A DNA stretch of 64,000 nt. Source: Caballeronia fortuita. GTDB lineage: Bacteria > Pseudomonadota > Gammaproteobacteria > Burkholderiales > Burkholderiaceae. The stretch lies in NCBI RefSeq assembly GCF_001544835.2, contig NZ_FCNX02000009.1:186001-250000 (forward strand), read 5' to 3'. Under the pieces are notes generated by a model. That model had not been told where the DNA came from and did not search any database. It saw only the letters and a program-made list of their open reading frames with translations. A program made the translations under genes and the position numbers. Of this stretch, positions 1 to 10,467 are shown one piece after another. Every line of letters begins with the position of its first letter. The first letter of the stretch is position 1.

Positions 1-1369
1 TGCCGTGAACCGCGTCGCAACCCAGCGTCGTGCCGAGCCAGTTGTCGGGGTCGCCGTTGTCGCCGAGCCAGCCGTAGAGAATCGCATCGTGCTCGCCGTT
101 CGTCTTCGCGCGCTTGTTGTACTCCGCCCATTCGTAACTGACGATGTTCGCCTTCACGCCGATCTTCGCCCAGTCCGACTGAATCAGTTGCGCCATCAGA
201 CGCGCGTTCGGGTTGTAGCCGCGCTGCACCGGCATCGCCCATAACGTGATGGTGAAGCCGTTCGGGAAGCCCGCTTCCTTGAGCAGTTCCTTCGCCTTCG
301 CGGGATCGTGCGGCGCATCTTTCAGCGCCTTGTTATACGACCATTGCGATGGCGGCATCGGGTTGGTCGCGACGGTGGCCGCGCCTTCGTAGACGGTCTT
401 GATGATCGCCTGCTTGTCGATCGCCATGTCGAGCGCGCGGCGCACGTTCACGTTGTCGAGCGGCTTGTGCGTCGTGTTGTAGCCCACGTATGCGACGTTG
501 AAGCCCACACCCGACAGCACAGCGAGCTTCGGATCCTGCTTCGACGCGGCGATATCGGCGGGACGTGCAAACGACGTCAACTGGCATTCGCCGCTCGACA
601 ACTTCTGCTGGCGCACGGCGGCATCCGGCGTGATCGAGAAGACGAGCTTGTCGATATGCACGTCCTTGCGGTTCCAGTAATCCGGGTTCGCGTCGTAGCG
701 GATCGTCGCGTCCTTCTGATAGTCGCGGAACACGAATGCGCCGGTGCCGACAGGCTTCTGATTCAGGTCCTCCGGCTTGCCTTGCTTGAGCAGTTGCGCG
801 GCATATTCCGCCGATACGATCGATGCGAATTCCATGGCGATGTTGCGCACGAACACGACATCCGGCGTCTTCAGCGTGAAGCGCACGGTGTAGTCGTCGA
901 GCTTGTCGACGGCGGCGATGTTCTTGTCGTAACCGAGATCGGTCAGATACGGGAAGCTCACGGGATGCGCCTTCTGAAACGGCTCGTTCGGATCGATCAT
1001 GCGCTTGAACGTGAACACGACATCGTCCGCATTGAAGTCGCGCGTCGGCTTGAACCATGACGTCGATTGAAATTTCACGCCGTGCCGGAGATGAAACGTG
1101 AAGGTCTTCGCGTCCGGCGACTCGTCCCACTTCTGCGCGAGACCCGGCACGAGATCGAGCGTGCCGCGCTTGAATTCGACGAGTTGATCGTAGACAGAAT
1201 GCGCGCCCGCGTCGAAGTCGGTGCTCGTCGTGTACTGCGCGGAATCGAAGCCGGCGGGACTGCCTTCGGAGCAGAACACGAGCGTCTTGCTCGCAGCCGA
1301 TGCGGCCTGGGAGGTCACGGCGAGTGCGGCAAAGAGGGAAACGGCAAGGTGTCGATGCGTCGGAACCAT
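1..1369 (-). CDS. Peptide/nickel-type ABC transporter substrate-binding protein (DppA-like), 3' end outside window
   Basis: This is a periplasmic solute-binding protein of the SBP_bac_5 (dipeptide/oligopeptide) family that would deliver its ligand to an inner-membrane ABC importer. The start is the ATG at 1369, beginning MVPTHRHLAVSLFAALAV and followed by an Ala-rich signal peptide cleaved near residue 26. The mature part opens KTLVFCSEGSPAGFD, as in DppA, and continues with family blocks such as DVVFTFKRM and RRALDMAIDK. About 456 residues are visible with no stop, against a usual length near 530, so only the C-terminus is missing. It lies 85 bp downstream of the CoA ligase on the same strand, so it may be co-transcribed with the aromatic operon, but the gap leaves room for its own promoter. 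The substrate cannot be deduced; no permease or ATPase is in view. Confidence 0.9.
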   Translation of the reverse strand, partial: MVPTHRHLAVSLFAALAVTSQAASAASKTLVFCSEGSPAGFDSAQYTTSTDFDAGAHSVYDQLVEFKRGTLDLVPGLAQKWDESPDAKTFTFHLRHGVKFQSTSWFKPTRDFNADDVVFTFKRMIDPNEPFQKAHPVSFPYLTDLGYDKNIAAVDKLDDYTVRFTLKTPDVVFVRNIAMEFASIVSAEYAAQLLKQGKPEDLNQKPVGTGAFVFRDYQKDATIRYDANPDYWNRKDVHIDKLVFSITPDAAVRQQKLSSGECQLTSFARPADIAASKQDPKLAVLSGVGFNVAYVGYNTTHKPLDNVNVRRALDMAIDKQAIIKTVYEGAATVATNPMPPSQWSYNKALKDAPHDPAKAKELLKEAGFPNGFTITLWAMPVQRGYNPNARLMAQLIQSDWAKIGVKANIVSYEWAEYNKRAKTNGEHDAILYGWLGDNGDPDNWLGTTLGCDAVHG

Positions 1370-1454
1370 TTTTCTTGTTTGCTCGAAAGAGTGGGCAAGC
1401 CGCCTCGCGGCGGGCGTGGCCCATACTCTACCAAGCAAACGTTTTGCGAGCTTG

Positions 1455-3092
1455 CTACATCGCGCGCAACGCGAAGCGCTTGAGCTTGCCGGTTTCCGTG
1501 CGCGGCAACGCATCGAGAAACACCACGACGCGCGGATACTTGTACGGCGCCACGTTGCGCTTCACGAACTCCTGCAATTCGGCGATGCGCGCATCGTCGC
1601 CGGCGAACCCCGGATTGAGCACGACGAACGCCTTCACCACCTGTCCGCGCGTTTCATCGGGCACGCCGATGACGCCGCATTCCGCGACCGCTTCGTGCTG
1701 CATGAGCACGCTCTCGACTTCGGGACCGGAGATGTTGTAGCCCGCCGATACGATCATGTCGTCCGCGCGCGCCTGATAGAACACGTAGCCGTCTTCATCG
1801 ATCACGACGGAGTCGCCGGGCAGGTTCCAGCCATCGCGCACGAACCCGGTCTGACGCTCGTCGGCGAGATAACGGCAACCGGTCGGGCCGCGCACCGCGA
1901 GCTTGCCGAGCGTGCCGGGCGGCACGGGCCGCATCGCATCGTCGACGGCTTGCACGACGTAACCCGGCACTGCGCGTCCGATCGCATGCTCACGCACGTC
2001 CGCGCCCGCCGACGATATGAAGATGTGGATCATCTCCGTGCCGCCGATGCCGTCGATCATCTCGATGCCGCTCGCTTCGCGCCACAGCGCACGCGTCGAG
2101 TCGGGCAAGGCCTCGCCCGCCGACACGGTCTTCTTCAGACTCGATACATCGAAGCGATCGATGAGCGGCGCCATCTGCCGATAGAACGTCGGCGCGGTGA
2201 ACATGATCGTCGCGCGAAAGCGTTGCACGGTTTGCAGCAGCGTTTCGGGCGTGAGCTTCTCGAGCAATACCGTCGATGCGCCCACGCGCAACGGAAAGCA
2301 CAAGAGTCCGCCGAGACCGAACGTGAAAGCGAGCGGCGGCGTGCCGCAAAAGACATCGCCGGACGTGGGCTTCAGGATGTGTCGCGGAAAGAGATCGCAC
2401 ATCGCGAGGACATCGCGATGAAAGTGCATGCAGCCCTTCGGCGCGCCCGTCGTGCCGCTCGTGAACGCGATGAGGCACACGTCGTCGGCGGCGGTATCGC
2501 ACGCGTCGAACTGCTCGGGCTTGCTGCTTGCGAGCGATTCCAGCGAGGCGGGCGCATCGTCGTGAAACGTGAGGACTTGCGCAAGGCCTTCGCAATGGAA
2601 CTCGTCGCCTCTGGTCGCGCAGCGGCTCAGCTCTTCGGTCAGGCGCACGTCGCACAGCGCGGCCGAGATGCGTGCCTTGTCGATGATCTGCTTGAGTTCC
2701 TTCGCGCGCAACAGCGGCATAGTCGGTACGACGACGAGGCCCGCCTTCAACGCCGCGAAGAACGCAACGGCCATCTGCAAGGTATTCGGTCCGCGCAACA
2801 ACACGCGATTGCCCGGACGCAAGCCCATCTCATCGACGAGCACATGCGCGCTGCGATTCACGAGCGCGCGCAACTCGCGATAACTCGTTGCATGAGGCTC
2901 GCCGTTCGCATCGGACCAGATCACGGTACGCTCGCCGTGCCCGCTTTCGATCGCGCGATCCAGCAGTTCGGTCGCGCAATTGATGCGCGCGGGGTAGGCG
3001 ACATCGGCGTTGTCGAGCATCAACACCGGCCACTGTTCCTGCGGCGGCAGGTGATCGCGCGCGAAGGTATCGACGTGTGCTGACCGTTCCAT
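1455..3092 (-). CDS. Benzoate/2-aminobenzoate-type CoA ligase
   Basis: This is an ANL-superfamily acyl-CoA synthetase of 545 residues that would adenylate an aromatic acid and transfer it to coenzyme A. The adenylate-forming P-loop reads AFTSGTTGAPKG. The C-terminal catalytic lysine lies in RTETGKLKRFALR, close to the end, as in benzoate-CoA ligases. Nearby genes encode a monooxygenase/reductase of the 2-aminobenzoyl-CoA type, a hydratase and a dehydrogenase, so 2-aminobenzoate (anthranilate) is the most likely substrate. This is inferred from context; benzoate or salicylate remain possible. The stop of the preceding gene (RidA) is 12 bp upstream, so translation is probably part of the same operon. 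Confidence 0.87.
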   Translation of the reverse strand: MERSAHVDTFARDHLPPQEQWPVLMLDNADVAYPARINCATELLDRAIESGHGERTVIWSDANGEPHATSYRELRALVNRSAHVLVDEMGLRPGNRVLLRGPNTLQMAVAFFAALKAGLVVVPTMPLLRAKELKQIIDKARISAALCDVRLTEELSRCATRGDEFHCEGLAQVLTFHDDAPASLESLASSKPEQFDACDTAADDVCLIAFTSGTTGAPKGCMHFHRDVLAMCDLFPRHILKPTSGDVFCGTPPLAFTFGLGGLLCFPLRVGASTVLLEKLTPETLLQTVQRFRATIMFTAPTFYRQMAPLIDRFDVSSLKKTVSAGEALPDSTRALWREASGIEMIDGIGGTEMIHIFISSAGADVREHAIGRAVPGYVVQAVDDAMRPVPPGTLGKLAVRGPTGCRYLADERQTGFVRDGWNLPGDSVVIDEDGYVFYQARADDMIVSAGYNISGPEVESVLMQHEAVAECGVIGVPDETRGQVVKAFVVLNPGFAGDDARIAELQEFVKRNVAPYKYPRVVVFLDALPRTETGKLKRFALRAM

Positions 3093-3104
3093 CGTGCTCT
3101 CCGC

Positions 3105-3500
3105 TTAGTCGGGGATGACAGCCGTGGCTTCGATTTCCACCAGTGCATCGTCTTCGATGAGCGCGGCCACCTGCACGGCGCTCATCGCGATGTCGTAATC
3201 GCCGATCGTCTCGCGGAACGCCGCGCCGATTTCCTTCGCCGCAGCGAGATACGCGCGCTTGTCGGTCACATACCACGTCATGCGCACGAGATGCTCGGGC
3301 CGACCGCCCGCTTCGCGCAGCACGGCCACGACATTGCGCAACGCCTGCTCGGCCTGCGCGCCGAATGCCTTGCTGACGAAGCGCGCCTCTTCGTCCCAGC
3401 CGATCTGGCCTGCGATATAAACCTGCGTGCCGCGCGCCGCGACGCCGTTCGCGTAGCCGCGCGGCTTGACCCAGCCCGAAGGCAGAAGCGTCTTCTTCAT
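3105..3500 (-). CDS. RidA/YjgF family protein (enamine/imine deaminase type)
   Basis: This is a 131-residue RidA-family protein. Members hydrolyse reactive enamine/imine intermediates or act on related metabolites in the cytoplasm. Visible family blocks include the N-terminal YIAGQIGWD, the segment [10 protein letters not shown] and the C-terminal [11 protein letters not shown]. The ATG at 3500 overlaps the stop of the thioesterase by four bases, which fixes the start and shows translational coupling. In a 2-aminobenzoyl-CoA operon, ring dearomatisation leaves an enamine that must lose ammonia, so a deaminase role in this pathway is a reasonable inference. Confidence 0.9.
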   Translation of the reverse strand: MKKTLLPSGWVKPRGYANGVAARGTQVYIAGQIGWDEEARFVSKAFGAQAEQALRNVVAVLREAGGRPEHLVRMTWYVTDKRAYLAAAKEIGAAFRETIGDYDIAMSAVQVAALIEDDALVEIEATAVIPD

Positions 3501-3958
3501 GAACGTGTCTCCTCTTTCAGCGCGCGGCTCGTGCCGGGCGCGAACTGTTCGATGGCGCGTGCGATGTCGGCGGGAATGTCGATCGAATGGCCATCGTCGA
3601 GCGATGTCGTCACGAGCACCTGCTTTGCGCGAAAGCGCACTTCGCCATCGCAATGACAGACGATGTCGATGCGAATCGAGCGCTGCCCGACGGAATCGAC
3701 AGCAAGCGTAAGTGTCACCGTTTCGCCCATACGGCTTGGCCGCGAGAACTCGCAATTGAGCTTGACGATGGGCAGCCCGACGCGCCGCTGCGAGATCATG
3801 CGCGCATAGTCGATGCGAAGCGCGTGATCGAACCAGTCCTCGACGAGCGCGTTGGTCATCACGAGGTATTGCGGAAAGTAGACGATGCCCGCCGGATCGC
3901 AGTGCGCGAAACGGATACGCATCGGCATGTCGAAGGCAGGCGGCGTTATCGGTGTCAT
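3497..3958 (-). CDS. Acyl-CoA thioesterase, 4HBT/YbgC hot-dog fold
   Basis: This is a 153-residue hot-dog thioesterase. The N-terminal block [18 protein letters not shown] is the classic 4-hydroxybenzoyl-CoA thioesterase active-site segment, with the catalytic Asp followed by P-A-G. It would release free acid from an aromatic or ring-cleaved CoA ester, recycling CoA or relieving a dead-end intermediate. It is coupled by four-base overlaps at both ends to the acyl-CoA dehydrogenase upstream and RidA downstream. Confidence 0.9.
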   Translation of the reverse strand: MTPITPPAFDMPMRIRFAHCDPAGIVYFPQYLVMTNALVEDWFDHALRIDYARMISQRRVGLPIVKLNCEFSRPSRMGETVTLTLAVDSVGQRSIRIDIVCHCDGEVRFRAKQVLVTTSLDDGHSIDIPADIARAIEQFAPGTSRALKEETRS

Positions 3959-5133
3959 CGGCGTTCTCCGTGTGCTTTCAGCAGGTCGCGTCCGACAATG
4001 AGTTGCTGCACTTCGGTCGCGCCTTCATAAATGCGCAGCGCGCGTATCTCGCGATAAAGCGATTCGACCGCGGTGCCGCGCTTCACGCCCAGGCCGCCCC
4101 ACAACTGCACGGCTGCATCGATGACTTGCTGCGCGCCTTCGCTCGCGTGCCACTTCGCCATCGCTGCTTCGCGCGTGACGCTCTCGCCCTGATCGCGCAG
4201 CCATGCCGCGCGATAGACGAGCAGCGCGCTGGTGTCGATGGTCAACGCCATCTGCGCCAACTTCGCCTGCGTCAGTTGAAAGTCGCCGAGCGTGTGGCCG
4301 AACATCGTGCGCGATGCCGCGCGTTCGAGTCCTTCCTCCATCGCGTGACGCGCGAAGCCGAGCGATGCCGCCGCAACCGACGTGCGGAAGATATCGAGCG
4401 TGCGCATGGCGATCTTGAAGCCTTCGCCCGCGACGCCGAGCATTTGACTGCGCGGTATGCGCGCTTCGTCGAAATGCAGGCGCGCGAGCGGATGCGGTGC
4501 GATCACGTCGATGCGTTCGGCGATGTGCAAGCCCTGCGTATCCGCATCGACGATGAACGCGCTGATGCCGCGCGAGCCCGGCGCTTCGCCGGTGCGCGCG
4601 AACACGACATAGAAATCCGCGATGCCGCCGTTCGAGATCCACGTCTTGTCGCCGTTCAGCACGTATGCGTCGCCATCGATGCGCGCATCGAGCGACATCG
4701 CCGCGACGTCCGATCCCGCTTCCGGCTCCGACAACGCGAACGCCGCGAGTGCGGTGCCGTTCGCGACGCGCGGCAAGTAACGCGCCTTTTGCGCATCGGT
4801 GCCGGCGAGCGATATCGCGCCGGAGCCGAGCCCTTGCATCGCGAAGGCGAAGTCGGCGAGGCCATCGTGCTTCGCGAGCGTTTCGCGCAGCAGGCACACG
4901 GCGCGCGTATCGATCGTATCGCCCGATGCGCCGTAACGCGTGCCGCCGATGCAATGCCTGAGCCAGCCCGCATCGCCGAGCATGCGTACAAGGCGCTTGC
5001 AAGCGGCATCAGTATCGGCGTGATCGACGTGCTTCAGATGCTCTTGCGCCCACGCATCGGCATTGCGCGCGAGTTCGCGATGCCGTTCGTCGAAGAAGGG
5101 CCACGCGAGCGCGCTGTGAGGATCGACGTCCAT
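3955..5133 (-). CDS. Acyl-CoA dehydrogenase
   Basis: This is a 392-residue FAD-dependent acyl-CoA dehydrogenase. Family signatures include [11 protein letters not shown] (substrate/FAD-binding strand), KTWISNG, and the C-terminal region [11 protein letters not shown] and [17 protein letters not shown]. The pattern IYEGATEVQ, with no Glu-to-other change visible nearby, suggests an active enzyme. In this operon it probably oxidises an alicyclic or ring-opened CoA ester formed after reduction of the hydroxylated aromatic ring. The ATG at 5133 directly abuts the stop of the hydratase, and its end overlaps the thioesterase start. Confidence 0.92.
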   Translation of the reverse strand: MDVDPHSALAWPFFDERHRELARNADAWAQEHLKHVDHADTDAACKRLVRMLGDAGWLRHCIGGTRYGASGDTIDTRAVCLLRETLAKHDGLADFAFAMQGLGSGAISLAGTDAQKARYLPRVANGTALAAFALSEPEAGSDVAAMSLDARIDGDAYVLNGDKTWISNGGIADFYVVFARTGEAPGSRGISAFIVDADTQGLHIAERIDVIAPHPLARLHFDEARIPRSQMLGVAGEGFKIAMRTLDIFRTSVAAASLGFARHAMEEGLERAASRTMFGHTLGDFQLTQAKLAQMALTIDTSALLVYRAAWLRDQGESVTREAAMAKWHASEGAQQVIDAAVQLWGGLGVKRGTAVESLYREIRALRIYEGATEVQQLIVGRDLLKAHGERR

Positions 5134-5985
5134 TTAGTCTCCTTCGAACACGGGACGCGTCTTCGCGGCGAACGCACGATAGGCGCGCTCGAAATCGCGC
5201 GTGCTCATGCAGATGGCTTGCGCCTGCGCTTCCGATTCGATCGCTTCGTCGATGCTCATGCTCCATTCCTGATGCAGCATCTTCTTCGTGATGCCGTGCG
5301 CGAAGGTTGGCCCCGAGACGAGTTCGGAGGCGAGCTTAGCTGCTTCGTCGAGCAAGGTTTCGGGCGCGCAAAGGCGGTTGTAGAAGCCCCACTGATAGCC
5401 CTCGTCGCCGCTCGCGGCGCGGCCCGTGAACAGCAGTTCCGCCGCGCGCCCCTGTCCGATGATGCGCGGCAGGATCGAGCACGCGCCCATGTCGCAGCCC
5501 GCGAGACCGACGCGCGCGAACAGGAACGCGAGCTTGCTTCGCGCGGTGCCGAGACGCATGTCGGACGCCATCGCGAGGATCGCGCCCGCGCCCGCGCAGA
5601 CGCCATCGACGGCGGCGACGATCGGTTGCGGGCAATGACGCATCGCCTTGACGAGATCGCCGGTCATGCGCGTGAAGAGCAATAGCTCGGGCATCGGTAG
5701 ATCGATCAATGGCGCGATGATTTCATGCACGTCGCCGCCGGAACAGAAGTTATCGCCCGCGCCGTGGATGACGACGGCTTTCACATCGGTTGCATAGGCG
5801 AGCTGGCGGAACAGGTCGCGCAATTCGGCATACGATTCGAACGTCAGCGGATTTTTGCGCTCGGGCCTGTTCAGCATGATGGTCGCGACGCCGCTCGTCA
5901 CGGACCAGCCGAAATGCGTCGCGCGATACTCCGCGAGCGTTACGCGATTGCCGGCGAAGAGCGCCCCGGCAGCGGATGAGGTCAT
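5134..5985 (-). CDS. Enoyl-CoA hydratase/isomerase (crotonase family)
   Basis: This is a 283-residue crotonase-family enzyme. The block [18 protein letters not shown] forms the oxyanion hole, and [19 protein letters not shown] is the second CoA-binding helix. The ATG at 5985 is preferred because an AAGGAG ribosome-binding site sits seven bases upstream. A TTG at 6000 is in frame but less likely. Family members hydrate, isomerise or cleave ring CoA esters; here it likely acts after the monooxygenase/reductase step. It lies 19 bp after the MarR gene. Confidence 0.92.
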   Translation of the reverse strand: MTSSAAGALFAGNRVTLAEYRATHFGWSVTSGVATIMLNRPERKNPLTFESYAELRDLFRQLAYATDVKAVVIHGAGDNFCSGGDVHEIIAPLIDLPMPELLLFTRMTGDLVKAMRHCPQPIVAAVDGVCAGAGAILAMASDMRLGTARSKLAFLFARVGLAGCDMGACSILPRIIGQGRAAELLFTGRAASGDEGYQWGFYNRLCAPETLLDEAAKLASELVSGPTFAHGITKKMLHQEWSMSIDEAIESEAQAQAICMSTRDFERAYRAFAAKTRPVFEGD

Positions 5986-6004
5986 CGTTATCTCCTTCAA
6001 TCTC

Positions 6005-6565
6005 TCAGTCCTTCAGCGTCTTCAGCAGATGTTGCTTCAGCTTGCCGAGCCGCTGATGCGTCTGCGATTTTTCGTTCAGTTCGAGACCGCCGAACATTTC
6101 GACGACCCATTGCTCGTGCGCGGTCGCCATCTTGTCGAATGCGGCGCGGCCTTGCGGCGTGAGGCGCACGCTCGTCGAGCGCCGATCGTTCGGATCGGTA
6201 TAACGCGAGACCAGTCCTTCCTTTTCCAGTTGATCCGTGATGCCGGTCACGTTGCCGCCGGTGACCATCATGCGGCGCGACAGCTCGGTCATCTTCAATC
6301 CTTCGGGATGACGTTCGAGCTGCGCCATCAGATCGAAGCGCGGCAACGTGGTATCGAATTCGGTGCGCAGGCGCTTGCGCAGTTCGGCTTGCACGAGGTT
6401 GGTCGTCGTCAGCATGCGCAGCCACAAACGCAATCCCATGTGACTGTCCGCGCCCGTGCTCATCTCCAGATCGACGACGTTATCGGCCGGTTTCTCGACG
6501 CCCTTGCGCGGCGCTTTCGATTCGGCCGCGGCGCCCGTTTTCTTGTTGCCTGCCATGTTGCTCAC
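6005..6565 (-). CDS. MarR-family transcriptional regulator of the aromatic operon
   Basis: This is a winged-helix MarR regulator of about 186 residues. The recognition region reads [19 protein letters not shown], followed by the wing with [13 protein letters not shown], the family hallmark. A GTG at 6565 overlaps the SDR stop (GTGA) and has GGAGAA upstream; an ATG at 6556 is an alternative start. Being encoded inside the operon, it most likely represses the operon promoter near 9.76-9.80 kb and responds to an aryl-CoA ligand, as known for related MarR regulators of CoA-linked aromatic pathways. The effector is inferred. Confidence 0.9.
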   Translation of the reverse strand: MSNMAGNKKTGAAAESKAPRKGVEKPADNVVDLEMSTGADSHMGLRLWLRMLTTTNLVQAELRKRLRTEFDTTLPRFDLMAQLERHPEGLKMTELSRRMMVTGGNVTGITDQLEKEGLVSRYTDPNDRRSTSVRLTPQGRAAFDKMATAHEQWVVEMFGGLELNEKSQTHQRLGKLKQHLLKTLKD

Positions 6566-7326
6566 GTGACTTCTCCACCTGATACGGATATCGACTGGCC
6601 GTTCATCGAACCCGAGCCGGGCGCGCATAGCCAAAGCACGGCGCTCGCGACTTCTTCGGGCTGCACGAAGCGGCGTTGCGGGTTGTTGCGCACGAGTGCA
6701 TCGCGTGCTTCCTGTTCGCCGCGCGCGGTTTTCGACATGATCTGATCGAGCGATGAGCGCAGCAGTTCGGTCTCGGTATAACCGGGGCACACCGCATTGA
6801 CCGTGACGCCCTTCGTCGCGACTTCGGCGGCGAGTGCGCGCGTGAGACCGACGACGCCATGCTTCGCCGCGCAATACGCCGCGACATACGCATAGCCGGT
6901 CTGTCCCGCCGTGCTCGCAACATTCACGATGCGGCCATAGCCGCGCTCGAGCATCGAAGGCAACACGGCGCGCGTGCAGAAGAAGACGCCCGTGAGGTTC
7001 ACGTCGAGCATGCGTTGCCACAGCGCGGTATCGGTTTGCGTGAAGGGCGCGGCTTGCGCGTGGCCCGCGTTGTTCACGAGAATATCGACGGGTCCGGCGC
7101 GCGAGAATGCAGCGGCGACGGCGGCTTCGTCGGTCACATCGACGGCGATGCACGCCACATCGACACGCGCACGCATCGCATCGCGCTGCGCTTCGAGACG
7201 CGCGATATCGCGGCCCATCAGCGTGATGCGCGCGCCCGCTTCTGCAAGCGCCAGCGCGCACGATGCGCCTATGCCGCTGCCGCCGCCCGTCACGACCGCG
7301 TGTTTGTCCGCGAGAGAAGACATCAT
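6562..7326 (-). CDS. Short-chain dehydrogenase/reductase (3-hydroxyacyl-CoA or 3-oxoacyl type)
   Basis: This is a 254-residue classical SDR. The cofactor motif is VVTGGGSGIG, followed by LVNNAG and the catalytic YCAAKHG with Tyr-x3-Lys. The C-terminal GGEVT resembles hydroxybutyrate-dehydrogenase-like SDRs. Its probable role is oxidation or reduction of a hydroxylated ring CoA ester in the same pathway. The start at 7326 forms a TGATG overlap with the stop of the monooxygenase/reductase, and its end overlaps the MarR start. Confidence 0.92.
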   Translation of the reverse strand: MMSSLADKHAVVTGGGSGIGASCALALAEAGARITLMGRDIARLEAQRDAMRARVDVACIAVDVTDEAAVAAAFSRAGPVDILVNNAGHAQAAPFTQTDTALWQRMLDVNLTGVFFCTRAVLPSMLERGYGRIVNVASTAGQTGYAYVAAYCAAKHGVVGLTRALAAEVATKGVTVNAVCPGYTETELLRSSLDQIMSKTARGEQEARDALVRNNPQRRFVQPEEVASAVLWLCAPGSGSMNGQSISVSGGEVT

Positions 7327-9710
7327 CAGACCGATCCTTCCGCGCGCTGCGCGCGTTCTTGCGGCGTGAGGCGCGCATTGTCCGCGGCCATCGCGCGTTC
7401 GCGTTCGAGATTGCGTTCGAGTTGCGATTTCGCGGCGGCGTATTGCTTCGGCCATGCGATATCGAAGTAGCCGATCTTCGCGGCCTCGTTCAATGTCCAC
7501 GATGGATTCGCGAGATGCGGACGCGCCACCGCGCACAGGTCCGCGCGTCCCGCCGCGATGATGCTGTTCACGTGATCCGCTTCCGAGATCGCGCCGACCG
7601 CGATCGTCGCGATGCCCGCTTCGTTGCGGATGCGATCGGCGAACGGCGTCTGGAACATGCGGCCGAACACGGGCTTTTCCTGCTTGCTGACCTGCCCCGA
7701 CGATACGTCGATCATGTCCGCGCCCGCGGCCTTGACTGCGCGCGCGATCTGCACGGCGTCGTCGGGCGTCGTGCCGCCATCGACCCAGTCGTGCGCGGAG
7801 ATGCGCACCGACATCGGCTTGTCTTGCGGCCATGCGGCGCGCATCGCCGTGAAGACTTCGAGCGGATAGCGCAGACGGTTCTCGAGCGAGCCGCCATATT
7901 CGTCGGTGCGATGATTCGTGAGCGGCGAGAGAAAGCTCGACAGGAAATAGCCATGCGCGCAGTGCAATTCGAGCCAGTCGAAGCCTGCGCGCGCGGCCAT
8001 CTCCGTGGCGCGCACGAACTGCGCTTCGATCTCGCGCAGGTCTTCATGCGATGCCTCGCGCGACCATTGGCTCACGCCTTGCAAGTATTGTTGCGGCGAT
8101 GCGGACACGAGCGGCCAGTTTCCGTCGCGAAGCGGCTGATCGATGCCTTCCCAGGCCACACGTGTCGATGCCTTCGCGCCCGCATGACCGATCTGCATGC
8201 CGATCTTCGCATCCGATTGCGCATGCACGAACTCGACGATGCGTTGCCACGCAGCAAGATGCGCGGGTGCATACATGCCGGGGCATCCAGGCGTGATGCG
8301 CGCCTCGGGCGACACGCAGGTCATCTCGGTCATCACGAGCGCGGCGCCGCCCATCGCGCGCGCGCCGAGATGCATCAGGTGATAGTCGCCCGCGATGCCG
8401 TCGACGGCGGAATACTGCGCCATCGGCGAGACGACCACGCGGTTCTTCAGCGTAACGCCGCGCAACGTGAACGGCGTGAACATCGGCGGAACAGGGCGTT
8501 GTTTTGCATCGCGTTCGAGGCCTGAGCGCGCGGCGAGCCAGTCTTCGAACGATGCGAGATAGCGCGCATCGCGTTCGCGCAAATTTTCATGCGAGATGCG
8601 CTGCGAGCGCGTAAGCAGCGAATACGCGAACTGCTCGGGCTCGAACGACGCGTAACGATCGACATGCTCGAACCATTCGGTCGAATTGCGCGCGGCGTTC
8701 TGAATGCGCAGCACGTCGACACTGCGCACCTGCGTGTAATGCGCGAGCGCGCCTGCGAGATCGCCGTCCTGTTTCGCGAAGGCGGTGTCGATGCTGTTCG
8801 CGAGTTCGATCGCATCTTCGAGCGCGAGCTTCGTACCCGAACCGATGGAGAAGTGCGCGGTATGCGCCGCATCGCCCATCAACACGACAGGCGTGCGCTT
8901 GCCCGGCGCGCTTTCGCGCCAGTGCACCCATTCGCGATTGACGACACGCGGAAAGCGGATCCATTGCGCCGAGCCGCGCAGATGCGTGGCATTCGAAACG
9001 AGCGCGTGGCCGTCGAGATACTTCGCGAAGAGTTTCTCGCAAAACGCGATGCCGTCTTCCTTGCTCATGTCGGCGAGGCCGGCCGCGCGCCACACGCGCT
9101 CGGGCGCTTCGACGATGAACGTCGACGTGTTCTCGTCGAAGCGATAAGCATGCGCCTGAAACCAGCCCCATTCGGTCTTCTCGAACGCGAACGTGAAGGC
9201 GTCGAAACACTTGTGCGTGCCGAGCCATACGAAGCGGCAGTCGCGCATGTCGATGTCGGGCTGATACGTCGATGCGTATTTCGCGCGGATCGCGCTGTTG
9301 AGGCCGTCGCTCGCGATGATGAGATCGGCGTCGTAGTCTTCGTCGTTCGTGACTTGCGTTTCGAAGACGAGCTTCACGCCGAGTTCTTCAGAGCGCGCCT
9401 GGAGAATGTTCAAGAGACGCTTGCGGCCGATGCCGCAAAAGCCATGACCCGACGAGCGGATCGTGCGGCCGTCGATATGAACCTCGATATCGTCCCAGTG
9501 ATTGAAGGCATCGAGAATGGCGTCGGCGCTTTGCGGGTCCGCCGCGCGCAGATTGCCGAGCGTTTGATCGGAGAAGACGACGCCCCATCCGAAAGTATCG
9601 TATGGACGGTTTCGTTCGACGATGGTGATGTCGTAACCGGGATGGCGGCGCTTCATCAAAAGCCCGAAATACAGACCCGCCGGGCCTCCGCCGATACAGA
9701 CGATGCGCAT
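7326..9710 (-). CDS. Two-domain 2-aminobenzoyl-CoA monooxygenase/reductase (salicylyl-CoA 5-hydroxylase type)
   Basis: This 794-residue fusion is the signature enzyme of the operon. The N-terminal ~390 residues form an FAD aromatic monooxygenase: [18 protein letters not shown] binds FAD, and [18 protein letters not shown] is the second FAD motif. Residues ~405-780 are an old-yellow-enzyme NADH:flavin oxidoreductase, with [14 protein letters not shown] and IGHAGAKAS. This order and length match the bifunctional 2-aminobenzoyl-CoA monooxygenase/reductase known from aerobic anthranilate degradation in Azoarcus, which hydroxylates and then partly reduces the ring. Related salicylyl-CoA 5-hydroxylases have the same architecture, so the substrate is inferred. 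The ATG at 9710 has GGAGAG upstream and is the first gene of the operon. Confidence 0.9.
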   Translation of the reverse strand: MRIVCIGGGPAGLYFGLLMKRRHPGYDITIVERNRPYDTFGWGVVFSDQTLGNLRAADPQSADAILDAFNHWDDIEVHIDGRTIRSSGHGFCGIGRKRLLNILQARSEELGVKLVFETQVTNDEDYDADLIIASDGLNSAIRAKYASTYQPDIDMRDCRFVWLGTHKCFDAFTFAFEKTEWGWFQAHAYRFDENTSTFIVEAPERVWRAAGLADMSKEDGIAFCEKLFAKYLDGHALVSNATHLRGSAQWIRFPRVVNREWVHWRESAPGKRTPVVLMGDAAHTAHFSIGSGTKLALEDAIELANSIDTAFAKQDGDLAGALAHYTQVRSVDVLRIQNAARNSTEWFEHVDRYASFEPEQFAYSLLTRSQRISHENLRERDARYLASFEDWLAARSGLERDAKQRPVPPMFTPFTLRGVTLKNRVVVSPMAQYSAVDGIAGDYHLMHLGARAMGGAALVMTEMTCVSPEARITPGCPGMYAPAHLAAWQRIVEFVHAQSDAKIGMQIGHAGAKASTRVAWEGIDQPLRDGNWPLVSASPQQYLQGVSQWSREASHEDLREIEAQFVRATEMAARAGFDWLELHCAHGYFLSSFLSPLTNHRTDEYGGSLENRLRYPLEVFTAMRAAWPQDKPMSVRISAHDWVDGGTTPDDAVQIARAVKAAGADMIDVSSGQVSKQEKPVFGRMFQTPFADRIRNEAGIATIAVGAISEADHVNSIIAAGRADLCAVARPHLANPSWTLNEAAKIGYFDIAWPKQYAAAKSQLERNLERERAMAADNARLTPQERAQRAEGSV

Positions 9711-9755
9711 GCTTGCTCTCCGGGTCGTGTGTCTTGCGGTGTCTCACTCCATGTC

Positions 9756-9798
9756 GATAATTTAGGTTTTGATAATTTAGATGTCAAGTAAATTGACG
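9756..9798 (-). promoter_or_regulatory. Promoter and probable MarR operator of the aminobenzoyl-CoA operon
   Basis: Read on the minus strand, TTGACA (9787-9782) and TAAATT (9764-9759) are separated by 17 bp, a good sigma-70-type promoter 50 bp before the first gene. The 10-mer GATAATTTAG occurs twice on the plus strand (9756-9765 and 9771-9780) with a 15-bp period. The -35 is also part of an inverted repeat TGTCAA-N5-TTGACG (9782-9798). Such repeats over the core promoter are where an operon-encoded MarR repressor would bind; this link is inferred. Confidence 0.6.
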
Positions 9799-9911
9799 AA
9801 CGTCTGCGACTGAGTTCGCGCGCGCCGCTCTCCACGATGGATGTCGATGGAGTGCGTGCCGCGCGCGATGTTTCAGTTCATCGTGAGGCGCAGCGAGCCC
9901 TTATCAGCCGA

Positions 9912-10355
9912 TCAGTCGCGGTGATGATGCTTGTGATGCTTGCCGCGATTGCCCCGATAATCGCGACCGTAGTCATCCGCGTACGAGTTCGAGCGCGAGA
10001 TATTGCCGCCCAGTGCCGAGCCCGCGCCGCCGCCGAGCGCCGCGCCGATAAGGCCGCCGCCTCTGCCGCCCATCGTATTGCCTGCCGCCGTGCCCGCACC
10101 GCCGCCGAGCGCACCGCCGATGATCGCGCCCGTGCGCTCGCGACGATTCGACGTGACCGCGCCACCCGCGCCGCCGCCGACAGCTCCGCCGAGCACCGCG
10201 CCCGTGCTGCCGCCTACCGCACCGCCGAGCGCCGCGCCCGCGACGCCACCGAGCGCGCCGCCGAGCGCATTGTTCATGTCGCCTGCAATGGCCGGCATCG
10301 ACGATGCAGCCGCGAGCGTTGCAATAGCAACGAGTCGAAGGATTCGCTTTGACAT
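9912..10355 (-). CDS. Secreted glycine-zipper protein with His-rich tail
   Basis: This 147-residue protein has a clear signal peptide (MSKRILRLVAIATLAA, cleavage after SMPAIA near residue 24). A long run of G-x3-G and GG repeats (about residues 30-120) is characteristic of glycine-zipper outer-membrane or inclusion-forming proteins. The tail is basic and histidine-rich (KHHKHHHRD). No enzymatic motif is present. It is monocistronic, and its function is unknown beyond an envelope location. Confidence 0.8.
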   Translation of the reverse strand: MSKRILRLVAIATLAAASSMPAIAGDMNNALGGALGGVAGAALGGAVGGSTGAVLGGAVGGGAGGAVTSNRRERTGAIIGGALGGGAGTAAGNTMGGRGGGLIGAALGGGAGSALGGNISRSNSYADDYGRDYRGNRGKHHKHHHRD

Positions 10356-10467
10356 AGTTCAGATGTTTTATTTATGAGACGGCGCGAATATAACTGTGCC
10401 ATCGAAAGGCTTTCGTAACATCGCGCGTGAGCGGCGGTAAGAGGTGTAACAAGGCGTTGAGCCTTCC

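Noticed and set aside
1221..3083. A 620-codon open frame on the plus strand opposite the CoA ligase
   Set aside because: It is Arg/His-rich, has no domain content and mirrors a well-supported gene on the other strand. Such antisense frames are expected in very GC-rich coding DNA, and similar ones opposite other genes were discarded for the same reason.
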